Of a stretch of DNA of 64,000 nt, positions 26,512 through 35,341 are shown piece after piece. How positions within the stretch are numbered: the first letter of the stretch is position 1; every line of letters begins with the position of its first letter. Under the pieces are notes generated by a model. That model made no database searches and was not told where the DNA came from. It saw only the letters and a list, made by a program, of their open reading frames with translations. Origin of the DNA: AP-15 sp963790875 (GTDB taxonomy: Bacteria > Pseudomonadota > Alphaproteobacteria > ATCC43930 > CGMCC-115725); the NCBI GenBank assembly GCA_963790875.1, contig CAWBQT010000008.1, positions 434,001 through 498,000 on the forward strand. Reading direction: 5' to 3'. The position numbers were made by a program, and so were the translations under genes.

Positions 26512-27435
26512 TCAGGCACCGGCCTCGCCTGTGTCGCCGGTCTCGGTCGGCAAGCGGCGGACCCGCAGTCGGGCAATCCGGCGCGGATCGCCGTCGAGGA
26601 CCTCGAATTCGACGCCCGACGGATGGATGATGATCTCGCCCCGTTTCGGGACCCTCCCCGCCAGGGCGGAGACCAGCCCGCCGAGCGTGTCGACGTCCTC
26701 GTGATCGCCGGGCGGACGCAATCGGATGTTCTGCTGCAGCTCGAGCGTTTCGATCGGGGTGCGCGCGTCGGCTATCAGCGTTCCGTCCGCCCGCTCGACG
26801 AGGTTTGGCGCGTCGGCCACGTCGTGCTCGTCTTCGATCTCGCCGACGATCTCCTCGATCAGATCCTCGATCGTGAGCAGCCCGTCGATGCCGCCGAACT
26901 CGTCGACCACCATCGCGATGTGGGTGCGCGCCTGGCGCATCTGCACCAGGAGATCGAGGATTGGTATCGATGGCGCGACAAACAACACCTTGCGCAGCAG
27001 CGGCGCCAGCTTGGTCGCTCGGTGCTCCGCAACCGGGGCGAGAATATCCTTGACGTGGATGAACCCTATCACGTCGTCGAGCGTCTCGCGATATACCGGG
27101 ACACGGGAGTGCTCCTGCTCGACCATGGACTTGACGACCTCGGCGAGCGGCGTTTCGACGTCGAGCGCCACGATATCGACGCGCGGCACCATGACGTCGG
27201 CGGCGGTCCGATCGTGTACCCTCAAAATATTGCCTATCAGCACGCGCTCATGCGCGCTGAGATCGTCGTGCGGGCTTTCGTGAGGAGGCTCCTCTTCGAT
27301 CATCTCGTCGATCGTCTCGCGCAAGGTTTCGCCATTGCGCGGACGCCGGAGCAGGCGAAAGAAATGCCGCAGGCGGGAGAGCGGCCAATCGTGTTCACGC
27401 TGGCCGCTGCTGGAGGGCGGCGCGGAGTGCGTCAT
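26512..27435 (-). CDS. CorC/HlyC family CBS-domain protein
   Basis: A 307-residue cytoplasmic CBS protein. After a variable N-terminus comes ERVLIGNILRVHDRTAADVMVPR, then two CBS domains (about 85-210, including HSRVPVYRETLDDVIGFIHVKD and VDEFGGIDGLLTIEDLIEEIVGEI), and a C-terminal CorC_HlyC (transporter-associated) domain (about 225-300). Homologues are linked to Mg2+/Co2+ efflux or to envelope stress; the role is inferred. ATG at 27435. Between ybeY and lnt, its usual place in alphaproteobacteria. Confidence 0.9.
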   Translation of the reverse strand: MTHSAPPSSSGQREHDWPLSRLRHFFRLLRRPRNGETLRETIDEMIEEEPPHESPHDDLSAHERVLIGNILRVHDRTAADVMVPRVDIVALDVETPLAEVVKSMVEQEHSRVPVYRETLDDVIGFIHVKDILAPVAEHRATKLAPLLRKVLFVAPSIPILDLLVQMRQARTHIAMVVDEFGGIDGLLTIEDLIEEIVGEIEDEHDVADAPNLVERADGTLIADARTPIETLELQQNIRLRPPGDHEDVDTLGGLVSALAGRVPKRGEIIIHPSGVEFEVLDGDPRRIARLRVRRLPTETGDTGEAGA

Positions 27436-27460
27436 CAGAAAACGGATTCGAGGTTTTCGA

Positions 27461-27970
27461 TCACATGGTGTCCCGATAGGGATCCGGCACCCCGAGATCC
27501 GCCAGGATCGAACCTTCGAGAAATTCCATCGTCGCGGTCTCGCCCGGCCCCAGATGATCATAGCCGAGGAGGTGAAGAACGCCATGCACCGTCAGGTGGC
27601 GGAGATGGTCGGCGAATGGCTTGCCCTGCGCCTGCGCCTCGCGGGCGACGGTCTCGAGGGCAAGCACGACGTCGCCGAGCAGCAGCGGCGCCCCGGGGGG
27701 GAGGCTCTCGCCTGGTGCCCACGCCGGGAAGGCCAACACATTGGTCGGCATGTCGCGGCCGCGATAATCGCGGTTGAGCCGCTGCTGGCAGGCGTCGTCG
27801 GCGAGGCTGACGGCGAGTTCGACCCGGACCGGCAGGTGCAATCCTGCCGCCGTAGCGCCACGCCGCAGCGCCCGGCGCGCGGCGGCGCGCACCAGCCGCC
27901 CCACCGGCGGACAGGCCTTGGTCCAGCCGGCGCAAGGCGACAGTACCGAGATCGCCGCGACCGGCGTCAT
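27461..27970 (-). CDS. ybeY: endoribonuclease YbeY
   Basis: A 169-residue metal-dependent RNase for 16S rRNA maturation and ribosome quality control. The zinc site HGVLHLLGYDH at about residues 133-143 is intact, with the preceding RDMPTNVLAFPA and PLLLGDVVLA strands. Starts ATGA at 27970, sharing four bases with the phoH stop, so the two are coupled. The YbeY-PhoH pair is conserved and functionally linked. The longer frame upstream is only the shadow of phoH. Confidence 0.94.
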   Translation of the reverse strand: MTPVAAISVLSPCAGWTKACPPVGRLVRAAARRALRRGATAAGLHLPVRVELAVSLADDACQQRLNRDYRGRDMPTNVLAFPAWAPGESLPPGAPLLLGDVVLALETVAREAQAQGKPFADHLRHLTVHGVLHLLGYDHLGPGETATMEFLEGSILADLGVPDPYRDTM

Positions 27971-29001
27971 TGCCGGTCGCTGGGCCGATCGCCGGCGTAC
28001 CGCCCCAGCGCTCGTTCCCAAGCCTCGTAGGCGCGGACGATGCGGGCGACGAACTCGTGCCGTACGACGTCGCGATCGGTCAAAGATACGGTGGCGATCC
28101 CTTCGACTCCGGCCAGGACTTCGAGCGCCTCGGTCAGTCCCGAGCGGGCGCCGGCCGGCAGGTCGACCTGCGTCGGATCGCCGGTGACGACCATGCGCGA
28201 AGCCTCGCCGAGCCGGGTCAGGAACATCTTCATCTGCACCGGCGTTGTATTCTGCGCTTCGTCCAGGATCACAAACGCATGCGACAGCGTGCGGCCGCGC
28301 ATGAAGGCGATCGGTGCCACCTCGATTTCGCCGGTGCCCAGCCTCTTGGCGAGCTGCTCGGCCGGTAACATGTCGTTTAGCGCATCGAAGATCGGGCGCA
28401 GATAAGGATCGACCTTGTCGCGCACATCGCCCGGCAGGAAGCCGAGCCGCTCGCCGGCTTCGATTGCCGGCCGCGAAAGGATGATCCGCTCGACGCGCCC
28501 GGTCATCAACAGGTCGACGGCGGCGGCGACTGCGAGATAGGTCTTGCCGGTGCCCGCGGGCCCCAACCCGAAGACCAGCTCGTTCTCGCGCAGCGCCTGG
28601 ATGTAGGCGACCTGCCCCGGTGACCGCGCCGCGATTCGCCGCTTGCGGGTGCGAAATGCCGCTTCTTCGCGCCATAGGCTGAGGCTGCGATCACCGATCT
28701 CGGCCTCGGCGAGACGGATCGCCGCTTCGACCGCCGGCAGATCGATCTCCTGCCCGCGCTTCAGCCTGTCGTAGAGTCGCGACAGGGCAAGTTGCGCTGT
28801 TTCGGTTGCCGAAGCCGGACCCGAGATTGCCAGTCGATTGCCGCGGGTGACGACGGAGACGCCGAGCTGGCGCTCGAGGCGGTCGAGGTGCTGATCGCGC
28901 TCGCCGTAGAGCAGCGGAAGCAGCAGATTGTTGTCGAATTCGAGCTGGGTGCGGCCTTCCGCCGACCCGCCGCCGACCGCCCCGACAGACGGCGGCGTCA
29001 T
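27967..29001 (-). CDS. PhoH-like ATPase (PhoL group)
   Basis: A 344-residue protein. An N-terminal KH-like region (about 20-90, including FDNNLLLPLLYGERDQHL) precedes the PhoH ATPase domain with Walker A FGLGPAGTGKTYLAVAAAVD (about 152-171) and Walker B HAFVILDEAQNTTP. PhoH-like proteins are NTPases, probably RNA helicases, working with YbeY. ATG at 29001 overlaps the miaB stop by four bases, and its own end overlaps ybeY in the same way. Confidence 0.93.
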   Translation of the reverse strand: MTPPSVGAVGGGSAEGRTQLEFDNNLLLPLLYGERDQHLDRLERQLGVSVVTRGNRLAISGPASATETAQLALSRLYDRLKRGQEIDLPAVEAAIRLAEAEIGDRSLSLWREEAAFRTRKRRIAARSPGQVAYIQALRENELVFGLGPAGTGKTYLAVAAAVDLLMTGRVERIILSRPAIEAGERLGFLPGDVRDKVDPYLRPIFDALNDMLPAEQLAKRLGTGEIEVAPIAFMRGRTLSHAFVILDEAQNTTPVQMKMFLTRLGEASRMVVTGDPTQVDLPAGARSGLTEALEVLAGVEGIATVSLTDRDVVRHEFVARIVRAYEAWERALGRYAGDRPSDRQ

Positions 29002-30344
29002 GCCGCCAGCAACCCGGCGGGGGCGCCCGCGAGGCTGTTGGCGCCGGCTCTCGAGATCAGGATGGGCACGACCGCGCCGACGAGGCCGGGGTCGGCCGCG
29101 GCATGGACGCTTTGCAGGTAGGGACTGCGGCCGACGAGCTGGCCCGCGTGCCGTCCGGGCTTTTCGAACAACACCGGCAGCACGCGCCCGATGCAGCCCC
29201 GATTGAAATCGCTCTGCTGCTTTCGCAAGCGCGCCTGCAAGACGGCCAACCGCTCCGACTTCACGGGTTCGGGGACTTGTCCTTCCGCCGCGGCGGCGGG
29301 GGTGCCGGGGCGGGGCGAATATTTGAACGAGAATGCCTGGGCAAATCCGATCTCGCCGACGAGCCGCAACGTCGCCTGGAAATCGGCGTCGCTCTCGCCT
29401 GGGAAGCCGACGATCAAATCCGTCGACAGCGCGAGATCAGGTCGGGCCGCGCGCAAGCGCTCGACGGTTCGTCGATAATCGGCGACCGAATGCCGGCGGT
29501 TCATCGCGGCGAGGACGTCGTCCGAACCGCTCTGCACCGGCAAATGCAGAAACGGCATCAGCTGCGGCACGTCGCGATGCGCCGCGATCAGCTCTTCATC
29601 GACATCGGCAGGGTGCGAGGTGGTATAGCGGATGCGATGGAGAGCCGGGATTTCGGCGAGGCGGCGCACCAGCTCGCCGAGGCCGCACTCGCGGCCGCTG
29701 CCGCCGTCGCCGTGATAGGCGTTGACGTTCTGGCCGAGGAGCGTGATCTCGCGCGCCCCCGAGGCGACGAGCCGTTGCGCTTCGGCCGCGACCTCGGCCG
29801 CCGGGCGCGAATATTCGGCGCCGCGCGTATAGGGCACGACGCAAAAGCTGCAAAACTTGTCGCACCCCTCCTGCACCGTCAGGAAGGCGCTGACTCCGGA
29901 GACCGTGCGAGTTTCGAGGAGGGCGTCGAATTTCGGCTCGGCCGGAAAACTGGTATCGACGAGCGGGGCGCCGTGCCGTTCGGCGCGTTCGATCAATTCC
30001 GGCAGCCGGTGGTACGTCTGAGGACCAAAGACAAGATCGACGAAGGGGGCACGGCGCCGCAACTCGCTGCCTTCGGCCTGGGCGACGCAACCGCCCACGG
30101 CAATCAGCATGGTGCCGCCGCGCCGCGCTTTCTGCGCCTGCAACCGGCGCAGTCCGCCAAGCTCGGAATATACCTTTTCCGTCGCCTTTTCACGAATGTG
30201 GCAGGTGTTCAGAATGACGAGCTCGGCATCGTCCGGAGCCGGCGTTGTGACATATCCGAGCGGCGCCAACAACTCGGCCATGCGCGTCGAATCGTAGACG
30301 TTCATCTGGCAGCCATAGGTCATGATGCACAGCCGCTTCGTCAC
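28998..30344 (-). CDS. miaB: tRNA-2-methylthio-N6-isopentenyladenosine synthase MiaB
   Basis: A 448-residue radical-SAM methylthiotransferase that adds the methylthio group to i6A37. The N-terminal UPF0004 domain has its three cluster cysteines in MTYGCQMNVYDS, LNTCHIREKA and AVGGCVAQAEG; the radical-SAM motif is GCDKFCSFCVVPYTRG (CxxxCxxC); a TRAM domain ends the chain. GTG at 30344 with AGAGGGG upstream is the start that aligns with the family (VTKRLCIMTYGCQMN). First gene of the coupled miaB-phoH-ybeY run. Confidence 0.95.
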   Translation of the reverse strand: MTKRLCIMTYGCQMNVYDSTRMAELLAPLGYVTTPAPDDAELVILNTCHIREKATEKVYSELGGLRRLQAQKARRGGTMLIAVGGCVAQAEGSELRRRAPFVDLVFGPQTYHRLPELIERAERHGAPLVDTSFPAEPKFDALLETRTVSGVSAFLTVQEGCDKFCSFCVVPYTRGAEYSRPAAEVAAEAQRLVASGAREITLLGQNVNAYHGDGGSGRECGLGELVRRLAEIPALHRIRYTTSHPADVDEELIAAHRDVPQLMPFLHLPVQSGSDDVLAAMNRRHSVADYRRTVERLRAARPDLALSTDLIVGFPGESDADFQATLRLVGEIGFAQAFSFKYSPRPGTPAAAAEGQVPEPVKSERLAVLQARLRKQQSDFNRGCIGRVLPVLFEKPGRHAGQLVGRSPYLQSVHAAADPGLVGAVVPILISRAGANSLAGAPAGLLAA

Positions 30345-30388
30345 ATCGTGCCCCTCTTCTTGCTGAAAGCCGCGAATCTCTTCGGCCG

Positions 30389-31375
30389 TTACCCTCCCAC
30401 CCGCCTCTCCGGCGAAAGCCGGCGCCCATCCTTCCGCCGCACGAGCACTCTTCGCCTCATAAACCTTCTGAAAAAGTCCGGAGCAGCGGAGAAATCGATC
30501 CGGGCTTTCGCCGAGAAGGCGGTGGATGCGACGGTCGCGGCGCTCTCCGCGACGGGCGATGCGGCGCCTGCCGCGGGCGGCGGCTCCGGCATCGGCTGAG
30601 GCCGACCCGCGATCGCGGCTGCGACGCCGCCGGCAATCCGGCCGCGGCAATAGCGGGCGAGCGCTTTGCGCGATCCGCAATCGGCGAGAGTGGTCGGCGG
30701 ATGGAACTCGACCGCGACCTCGACAGTTCCGAGGCCGATCATGCGCCAGATATGCGGCGCCAATGGCACCGCGCCATACCAGGCAAAGAACGGTCGATAG
30801 AGGCGGCCGAGCGGTATACCGTTGAGCCGCGTATAGGCGATCGATACCGGCTGCACCGCGATCGGTCCAGTTTCCGGCCGCGATTCCGCGGCGCCGAACA
30901 ACGCCGTCTTGAACGGGAGCACGCGGCTGCCGTCGCCGCTCGTCCCTTCCGGGAACAGGATCAGGGCATCGCCAGAGGCCAGCCGCCGTGTCATCGCATC
31001 GCGCTGCCGCGCGATGCTGCGCACCCGGCGATCGACGAATATCGTGCGCTGCAATTTAGCGAGCCAGCCGAACAGCGGCCAATGCGCGACCTCGGCCTTG
31101 GCGATGAAGGACCCGGCGATCAGCGATCCGAGCACCGAGATGTCGGTGTAGGAGACGTGGTTGGCAACGAACAGGACCGGCCGCAACGGCGTCGGGGTAC
31201 CGCTCGCGCGGACGTCAAATCCGAGGATGCGGCAGCACCAGCGGTGATAGAAGGGCGGCAGGCTCCGCGCCCAACGGCAGCCCACCGCAAGACCGATCGC
31301 CTGCACCGGCATCAGGATCGCGGTCCAGGCGAGATACAGCACAAGGCGCGCGATGCTCAGCGCTGCCGAGCCCAT
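30389..31375 (-). CDS. 1-acyl-sn-glycerol-3-phosphate acyltransferase (PlsC-like)
   Basis: A 328-residue membrane-bound acyltransferase of phospholipid synthesis. An N-terminal hydrophobic helix (about 8-30) precedes the acceptor motif VANHVSYTDISVLG (H-x4-D) and the glycerol-phosphate motif LFPEGTSGDGSR; AVQPVSIAYTR is the later substrate block. The last 80 residues are alanine- and arginine-rich and not conserved. Located just downstream of an OlsB-like acyltransferase, so the pair could act together in ornithine-lipid synthesis (OlsA-like), or it may be the general PlsC. Confidence 0.85.
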   Translation of the reverse strand: MGSAALSIARLVLYLAWTAILMPVQAIGLAVGCRWARSLPPFYHRWCCRILGFDVRASGTPTPLRPVLFVANHVSYTDISVLGSLIAGSFIAKAEVAHWPLFGWLAKLQRTIFVDRRVRSIARQRDAMTRRLASGDALILFPEGTSGDGSRVLPFKTALFGAAESRPETGPIAVQPVSIAYTRLNGIPLGRLYRPFFAWYGAVPLAPHIWRMIGLGTVEVAVEFHPPTTLADCGSRKALARYCRGRIAGGVAAAIAGRPQPMPEPPPAAGAASPVAESAATVASTAFSAKARIDFSAAPDFFRRFMRRRVLVRRKDGRRLSPERRVGG

Positions 31376-31379
31376 ACGG

Positions 31380-32295
31380 TCATACCGGCCATCTGTCCCT
31401 CGCGCATCGGTCCTTTGATTGGCGTTCGTAGTGGCGCGAATATTTCTCGGTGACGAGATCGGTCTTGACCACGACGCAGACGTCGATGGTGTTGAACTGC
31501 TCGTCGACGACGGCGCCGTCGCCGACGAACCCGCCGAGCCGCAGATAGCCTTTGATCAGCGGCGGCAAGGCGGCGAGCGTCGCCACCGGGTCGATGGCGT
31601 CGGGAGGCAGCCGACGCATGTCGACATAACGCTGTGAGAGGGCTTTCGGGCGCAGCGACGGGGGCGCCAGATGATGGTGATAGAGGTAGGAAAGCGGCGC
31701 CGCCAGCGCGTCGAGGTCAGTGCCGAACAGGCTCGCGCAACCGAACATCAGGGCAATATCGAAATGAAAGACATAGGCGGCGATCCCGCTCCACAACAGC
31801 TGCATCGTCGGCCGTTGCCGATAGGCGGCGTCGACGCATGAGCGTCCGAGTTCGAGAATCTCCCCCGGTTGCGACACCAGCCGCAAAATGTCGTATTCGC
31901 CGGCTGAATAAAAACCGCCGAGTTCGAGCCGCCGCCGCCCGTCGGATCAACCGGTAGGTCCCAACGACGCTCTCGGGTCCTGCGCCGCGGCCGTGATCGA
32001 GAACGAGCAGGTGGTCGCAATCCCGGTCGAATCGGTCTACATCGCGCCGCCGAACGGCGAAGCCGGCGTCGGAACGCGCGCCCAGCCCTTCATAGAACAC
32101 CCGGTAACGCAACTCTTGTGCCGCATCGATGTCGGTCCACGACTCGGCGAGTCGCACCTGCAATCGGCCGGATCGGATGTCGACGATGGGCCCGGCGCCG
32201 CGCCTGCCCGTGAAATCGATCGGCAGGACGGGCGGTGCGACCGTCCTGGTGTCGATCACGCGGTCGGGCCCGGCGACGCGGCGCCACGCCACCAA
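31380..32295 (-). pseudogene. OlsB-like GNAT acyltransferase, one-base frameshift
   Basis: The two halves of one hemolysin/OlsB-type acyltransferase. The first, from TTG 32295, has VRLAESWTDIDAAQELRYRV and VVGTYRLIRR; the second has SAGEYDILRL-type sequence leading to LELGRSCVDAAYRQRPTMQL and LMFGCASLFGTDLDALA, both standard. Between them the frame slips by one base at the coding-strand CTCGAAC (plus 31922-31928). Removing one base gives about 304 residues, normal length. OlsB makes lyso-ornithine lipid from ornithine and acyl-ACP. As written the protein is cut after about 125 residues. Between fur and plsC. Confidence 0.82.
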
Positions 32296-32350
32296 TCCGC
32301 CATCGCGGTGGGCCGTTTGATCGGCAGCGGCGCAGCAGGTTTCGTAGGCG

Positions 32351-32782
32351 TCATTCGCGCTCGGGGCCGGACCCGGGGTCGCGCCGCACCGCGTAGAGTT
32401 CGAGCCGATGCCCGACGAGATCGTAACCCAGCTGCGCCGCGATGGCCTCTTGCAGCCTTTCGATTTCCTCGTTGCGAAACTCGATCACCTGGCCGGACTG
32501 CAGATCGATCAAATGGTCATGGTGGGCGCTCGGCATTTCTTCATAACGCGAACGGCCGTCGCCGAAATCGTGTCGCGCCAGGATGTTGGCTTCTTCGAAC
32601 AGCCGTACCGTCCGATAGACCGTGGCAATGCTAATGTGCGAATCGATTGCCGTGGCCCGCTGGTATACTCGTTCGACGTCGGGGTGGTCGGCAGATTCCG
32701 ACAATACGCGAGCGATGACCCGGCGCTGCTCGGTCATCTTTAGACCCTTGTCGAGGCAGAGTTGCTCCAGCCGCGAAATCAT
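32351..32782 (-). CDS. fur: Fur family ferric uptake regulator
   Basis: A 143-residue metalloregulator. The DNA-binding wing reads LKMTEQRRVIARVLSESADH and ISIATVYRTVRLFEEANIL; the metal/dimer region has the HHDHLIDLQSGQVIEF motif. The cysteine pair found in some Fur proteins is absent, as in many alphaproteobacterial Fur/Mur proteins, so the metal may be iron or manganese. ATG at 32782 lies behind GGAGG; the frame upstream is not conserved. It is followed by the OlsB-like gene (55 bp). Confidence 0.9.
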   Translation of the reverse strand: MISRLEQLCLDKGLKMTEQRRVIARVLSESADHPDVERVYQRATAIDSHISIATVYRTVRLFEEANILARHDFGDGRSRYEEMPSAHHDHLIDLQSGQVIEFRNEEIERLQEAIAAQLGYDLVGHRLELYAVRRDPGSGPERE

Positions 32783-32909
32783 CGCACCTCCATGAAGGCG
32801 TGCGTCCCGGCCACTATACCCGAACCCCGTCGCCCGCGCCTGCAAAACCTGCGTCGGGTTGCGGCGACCGGCCGCGCCGAATCCCCGATGCCGTCCGAAG
32901 CCGGGTCAG

Positions 32910-33326
32910 TTATGCCCGCGGTCGCCGGGCGCGGGTGCCAAGCCCGATTTCCTTGGCGAGGCGGCTGCGCTGGCGCGCATAGTTTGGCGCGACCATCGGA
33001 TAGTCGGCACCGAGCCCCCACCGTTCGCGGTAAGTCTCGGGAGACATGTTGTACGCGGTCTTCAGATGCCGCTTCAGCATCTTCAGTTTCTTGCCGTCCT
33101 CAAGGCAAATTATGTAGTCGGCATGCACCGATTTCTTGACCGGGACCGCCGGCTGCGGCCGCTCTGCCGGCGCCACCGCCGCCGTCCCGATATTGGCCAA
33201 AGAATGGTAGACTTGGTTGATCAGCTGCGGGAGATCACCTACGGACACGCTATTGTTGGAAACATGCGCGGCAACGATTTCGGTCGTCAGTGCCAGCAAG
33301 TCGCTGGCTTGGTCAGAGTTGTTCAT
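32910..33326 (-). CDS. MucR/Ros family transcriptional regulator
   Basis: A 138-residue MucR-type regulator. An N-terminal helical region (DLLALTTEIVAAHVSNNSV) is followed by the degenerate zinc finger CLEDGKKLKMLKRHLKTAYNM and the conserved end SPETYRERWGLGADYPMVAPNYARQRSRLAKEIGLG. The finger keeps Cys and the first His, but the second His of HxxxH-type members is replaced by Ala (HLKTAY). MucR proteins bind AT-rich DNA and silence genes broadly. ATG 33326; alone between rimI and fur on the same strand. Confidence 0.9.
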   Translation of the reverse strand: MNNSDQASDLLALTTEIVAAHVSNNSVSVGDLPQLINQVYHSLANIGTAAVAPAERPQPAVPVKKSVHADYIICLEDGKKLKMLKRHLKTAYNMSPETYRERWGLGADYPMVAPNYARQRSRLAKEIGLGTRARRPRA

Positions 33327-33485
33327 CGCATTCGCCCCACCATCGCTCTCTCGTTAAATATAAGTAACGGTCGGCGACAAAGCAATCCGATCAATGGTCG
33401 GTTTCTTCGAATTGCCGACCCGGCGACAAGAACATTGGGGCTCGGCCGGCGCACAAGGCAAACGGTGGGATCCGGTACGACAACC

Positions 33486-33971
33486 TCAAATAGAGGGCGG
33501 CGCCGGAGCAAGCGTAAGACGCAGCACCTGCGCATCGACCGTCTGCTGTCCCGCCCGCCGATAATATTCCCGTCGCCAGCCGGCGCGCGCAAAGCCGCGC
33601 GCCGCATATAGAGAGCGGGCTGCGGCATTGTCGGCCGCCACTTCGAGGACGATCGAGCGTCCGCCGCGGTGCCGAGCCTCGGCGCAAAGGGCGTCGAGGA
33701 GCGCCGTGCCGATACCGGTGCGACGCCGCTTCGGAACGACGCCGAGCGCCGCGATCTCGTATTCGCGGCCAAGACCGAAGGCGAATGCGAAACCGACCGG
33801 ATCGGCATTCTCGCGGGCGATCAGGGCGAAGAATCCGGCAAGGCCGGCAATCTCGCCGATCGCCTTCGCATCCCACGGATCGTCGACAAAGCACGCGCGA
33901 TGCAACAGCGACAGCGGGCTTGCCAGAACCCGCGCCGTCGCCGGCGCCAAAATGTCGATATGCCGGGTCAT
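33486..33971 (-). CDS. rimI: ribosomal protein bS18-alanine N-acetyltransferase RimI-like
   Basis: A 161-residue GNAT enzyme. The acetyl-CoA site VVPKRRRTGIGTALLDALCA (about 79-98) and the following SIVLEVAADNAAARSLYAARGF are typical of RimI. It acetylates the N-terminus of protein bS18 in related bacteria; other targets are possible. ATG 33971 overlaps the tsaB stop by four bases, the conserved tsaB-rimI coupling. Confidence 0.88.
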   Translation of the reverse strand: MTRHIDILAPATARVLASPLSLLHRACFVDDPWDAKAIGEIAGLAGFFALIARENADPVGFAFAFGLGREYEIAALGVVPKRRRTGIGTALLDALCAEARHRGGRSIVLEVAADNAAARSLYAARGFARAGWRREYYRRAGQQTVDAQVLRLTLAPAPPSI

Positions 33972-34705
33972 GAACCACTGCCGCCGACCCGCCCGCGCGG
34001 CAGGGTCACGTCAGGCAATCGCAGGTAGAGCGGCTCCGTCCGCCCGTGCCGCTCGCCGCGTCGCCAACACCGTAGCGCCTCCCGCGCGGCGCCGACGGCG
34101 GCCGCCGTCCGGTCTTGCGCAACCGACGTCCACGGCCGGCCGGCTAGCGTTGCGGCGGCGCGCTGCGCCGCGTCGCCGGCAATGAGCAGCGGCAGATCCC
34201 GGCACCCTGCTTCGAGCCATCCGGCGAGCGCTTCGGGCAGCACGGCGGCCGGCTCGCCGAGCGGCGAGTCCGACCCGAAAATCTGGACGAAGAACTCGGC
34301 GCGGCGGCTTTCGAGCGCCACCAGAAGCAGCCTGTCGGCGGCGCTGCGCTCGCGCTCGAGAGAGGCGGCAACGGCCTCGAACCCGGTAACGCCGATGAGC
34401 GGCAAACCGGCGGCAAGCGCGATGCCGCGCGCCGCGGCAAGCCCGGCGCGAATGCCGGTAAAGCTGCCGGGCCCGATCGTCGCGGCCACAAGGTCGAGCG
34501 CCGAAACCGGCATTGCCGCCTCGCGCATCGCGGCGTCGACCATCGGCAGCAAGGCCTCGGCCTGGCCGTGCAGCATCGCGCGACTGCATACCGAGACGAG
34601 GGCATCGGCGGCGGTGACCGCGACCGAACAGGCGGAGCCAATCGTATCGAGCGCGAGAATGCGCGGCCCGGCAGCGCCGCCGGGCGCCGTGAAGGCGGTG
34701 GTCAG
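33968..34705 (-). CDS. tsaB: tRNA threonylcarbamoyladenosine biosynthesis protein TsaB
   Basis: TsaB partners TsaD and TsaE to make t6A37. The ASKHA-fold marks are clear: RILALDTIGSACSVAV at the start, HGQAEALLPMVDAAM, then ATIGPGSFTGIRAGLAAARG and GVTGFEAVAA. No ATG, GTG or TTG lies between the stop of the nfu gene and the first conserved residues; the best option is CTG at 34705, which shares bases with the nfu stop (CTGA). About 245 residues. Its end overlaps rimI by four bases. Confidence 0.88.
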   Translation of the reverse strand: MTTAFTAPGGAAGPRILALDTIGSACSVAVTAADALVSVCSRAMLHGQAEALLPMVDAAMREAAMPVSALDLVAATIGPGSFTGIRAGLAAARGIALAAGLPLIGVTGFEAVAASLERERSAADRLLLVALESRRAEFFVQIFGSDSPLGEPAAVLPEALAGWLEAGCRDLPLLIAGDAAQRAAATLAGRPWTSVAQDRTAAAVGAAREALRCWRRGERHGRTEPLYLRLPDVTLPRGRVGGSGS

Positions 34706-35256
34706 ATGGCGCGTACCTCGACAACTTCCGGGATGTAGTGGCGCAGCATGTTTTCGATGCCGGCCTTCAACGTCGCGGTCGAACTCGGGCACCCCGAGCA
34801 CGAGCCCTGCATGTGGAGGTAGACGATGCCGTCTTCGTAGTCGTGAAAGATGATGTCGCCGCCGTCCTGCGCCACGGCCGGACGCACACGCGTCTCCAGG
34901 AGTTCTTTGATCTGCGAGACGATTTCGTCTTCCTCCTCGGGCTCGGCCGCCGGCGTATCGTCGCCGCTGCCCCACAGCAAGACCGGTCGGCCGGCGGTGA
35001 AATGCTCCATGATCGCCGCGAGAATCGTCGGCTTCAGCCAGTACCAGTCGCTCTTTTCGTCCTTGCTGACGGTAACGAAGTCGGCGCCGAGAAACACGCC
35101 GATCACCCCAGGCAAGGCAAACAGCCGCTCCGCCAGCGGCGACCGCCGGGCCGTCGCAGCATCGGCAAAGTGTGCCGTGCCTGTGCCCGCGACCGCGCAT
35201 CCCGGAAGGAATTTCAAGCTCGCCGGGTTCGGCGTCTGCTCCGTCTGGATAAACAT
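34702..35256 (-). CDS. NifU-like (Nfu) iron-sulfur scaffold protein
   Basis: A 184-residue Fe-S carrier. The N-terminal Nfu_N domain begins FIQTEQTPNPASLKFLPG; the C-terminal NifU domain holds the cluster motif MQGSCSGCPSSTATLKAGIE (CxxC, about residues 155-175). It delivers [4Fe-4S] clusters to enzymes such as MiaB or lipoate synthase in related systems. ATG 35256; first gene of the nfu-tsaB-rimI run. Confidence 0.92.
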   Translation of the reverse strand: MFIQTEQTPNPASLKFLPGCAVAGTGTAHFADAATARRSPLAERLFALPGVIGVFLGADFVTVSKDEKSDWYWLKPTILAAIMEHFTAGRPVLLWGSGDDTPAAEPEEEDEIVSQIKELLETRVRPAVAQDGGDIIFHDYEDGIVYLHMQGSCSGCPSSTATLKAGIENMLRHYIPEVVEVRAI

Positions 35257-35341
35257 CGCTCGGCTCCACAACAATAATAGAATAGAAGACAGTTCTTAGC
35301 TTGGGGGCGGGGCATGCCGAATCAACCCCGAACGGCTGGCG

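Noticed and set aside
24807..26630. 607-codon open frame on the plus strand
   Set aside because: Antisense to lnt; composition is dominated by Arg, Gly and Asp repeats.
27461..28675. 404-codon frame covering ybeY and part of phoH
   Set aside because: Only the last 169 codons are YbeY; the rest is the shadow of phoH.
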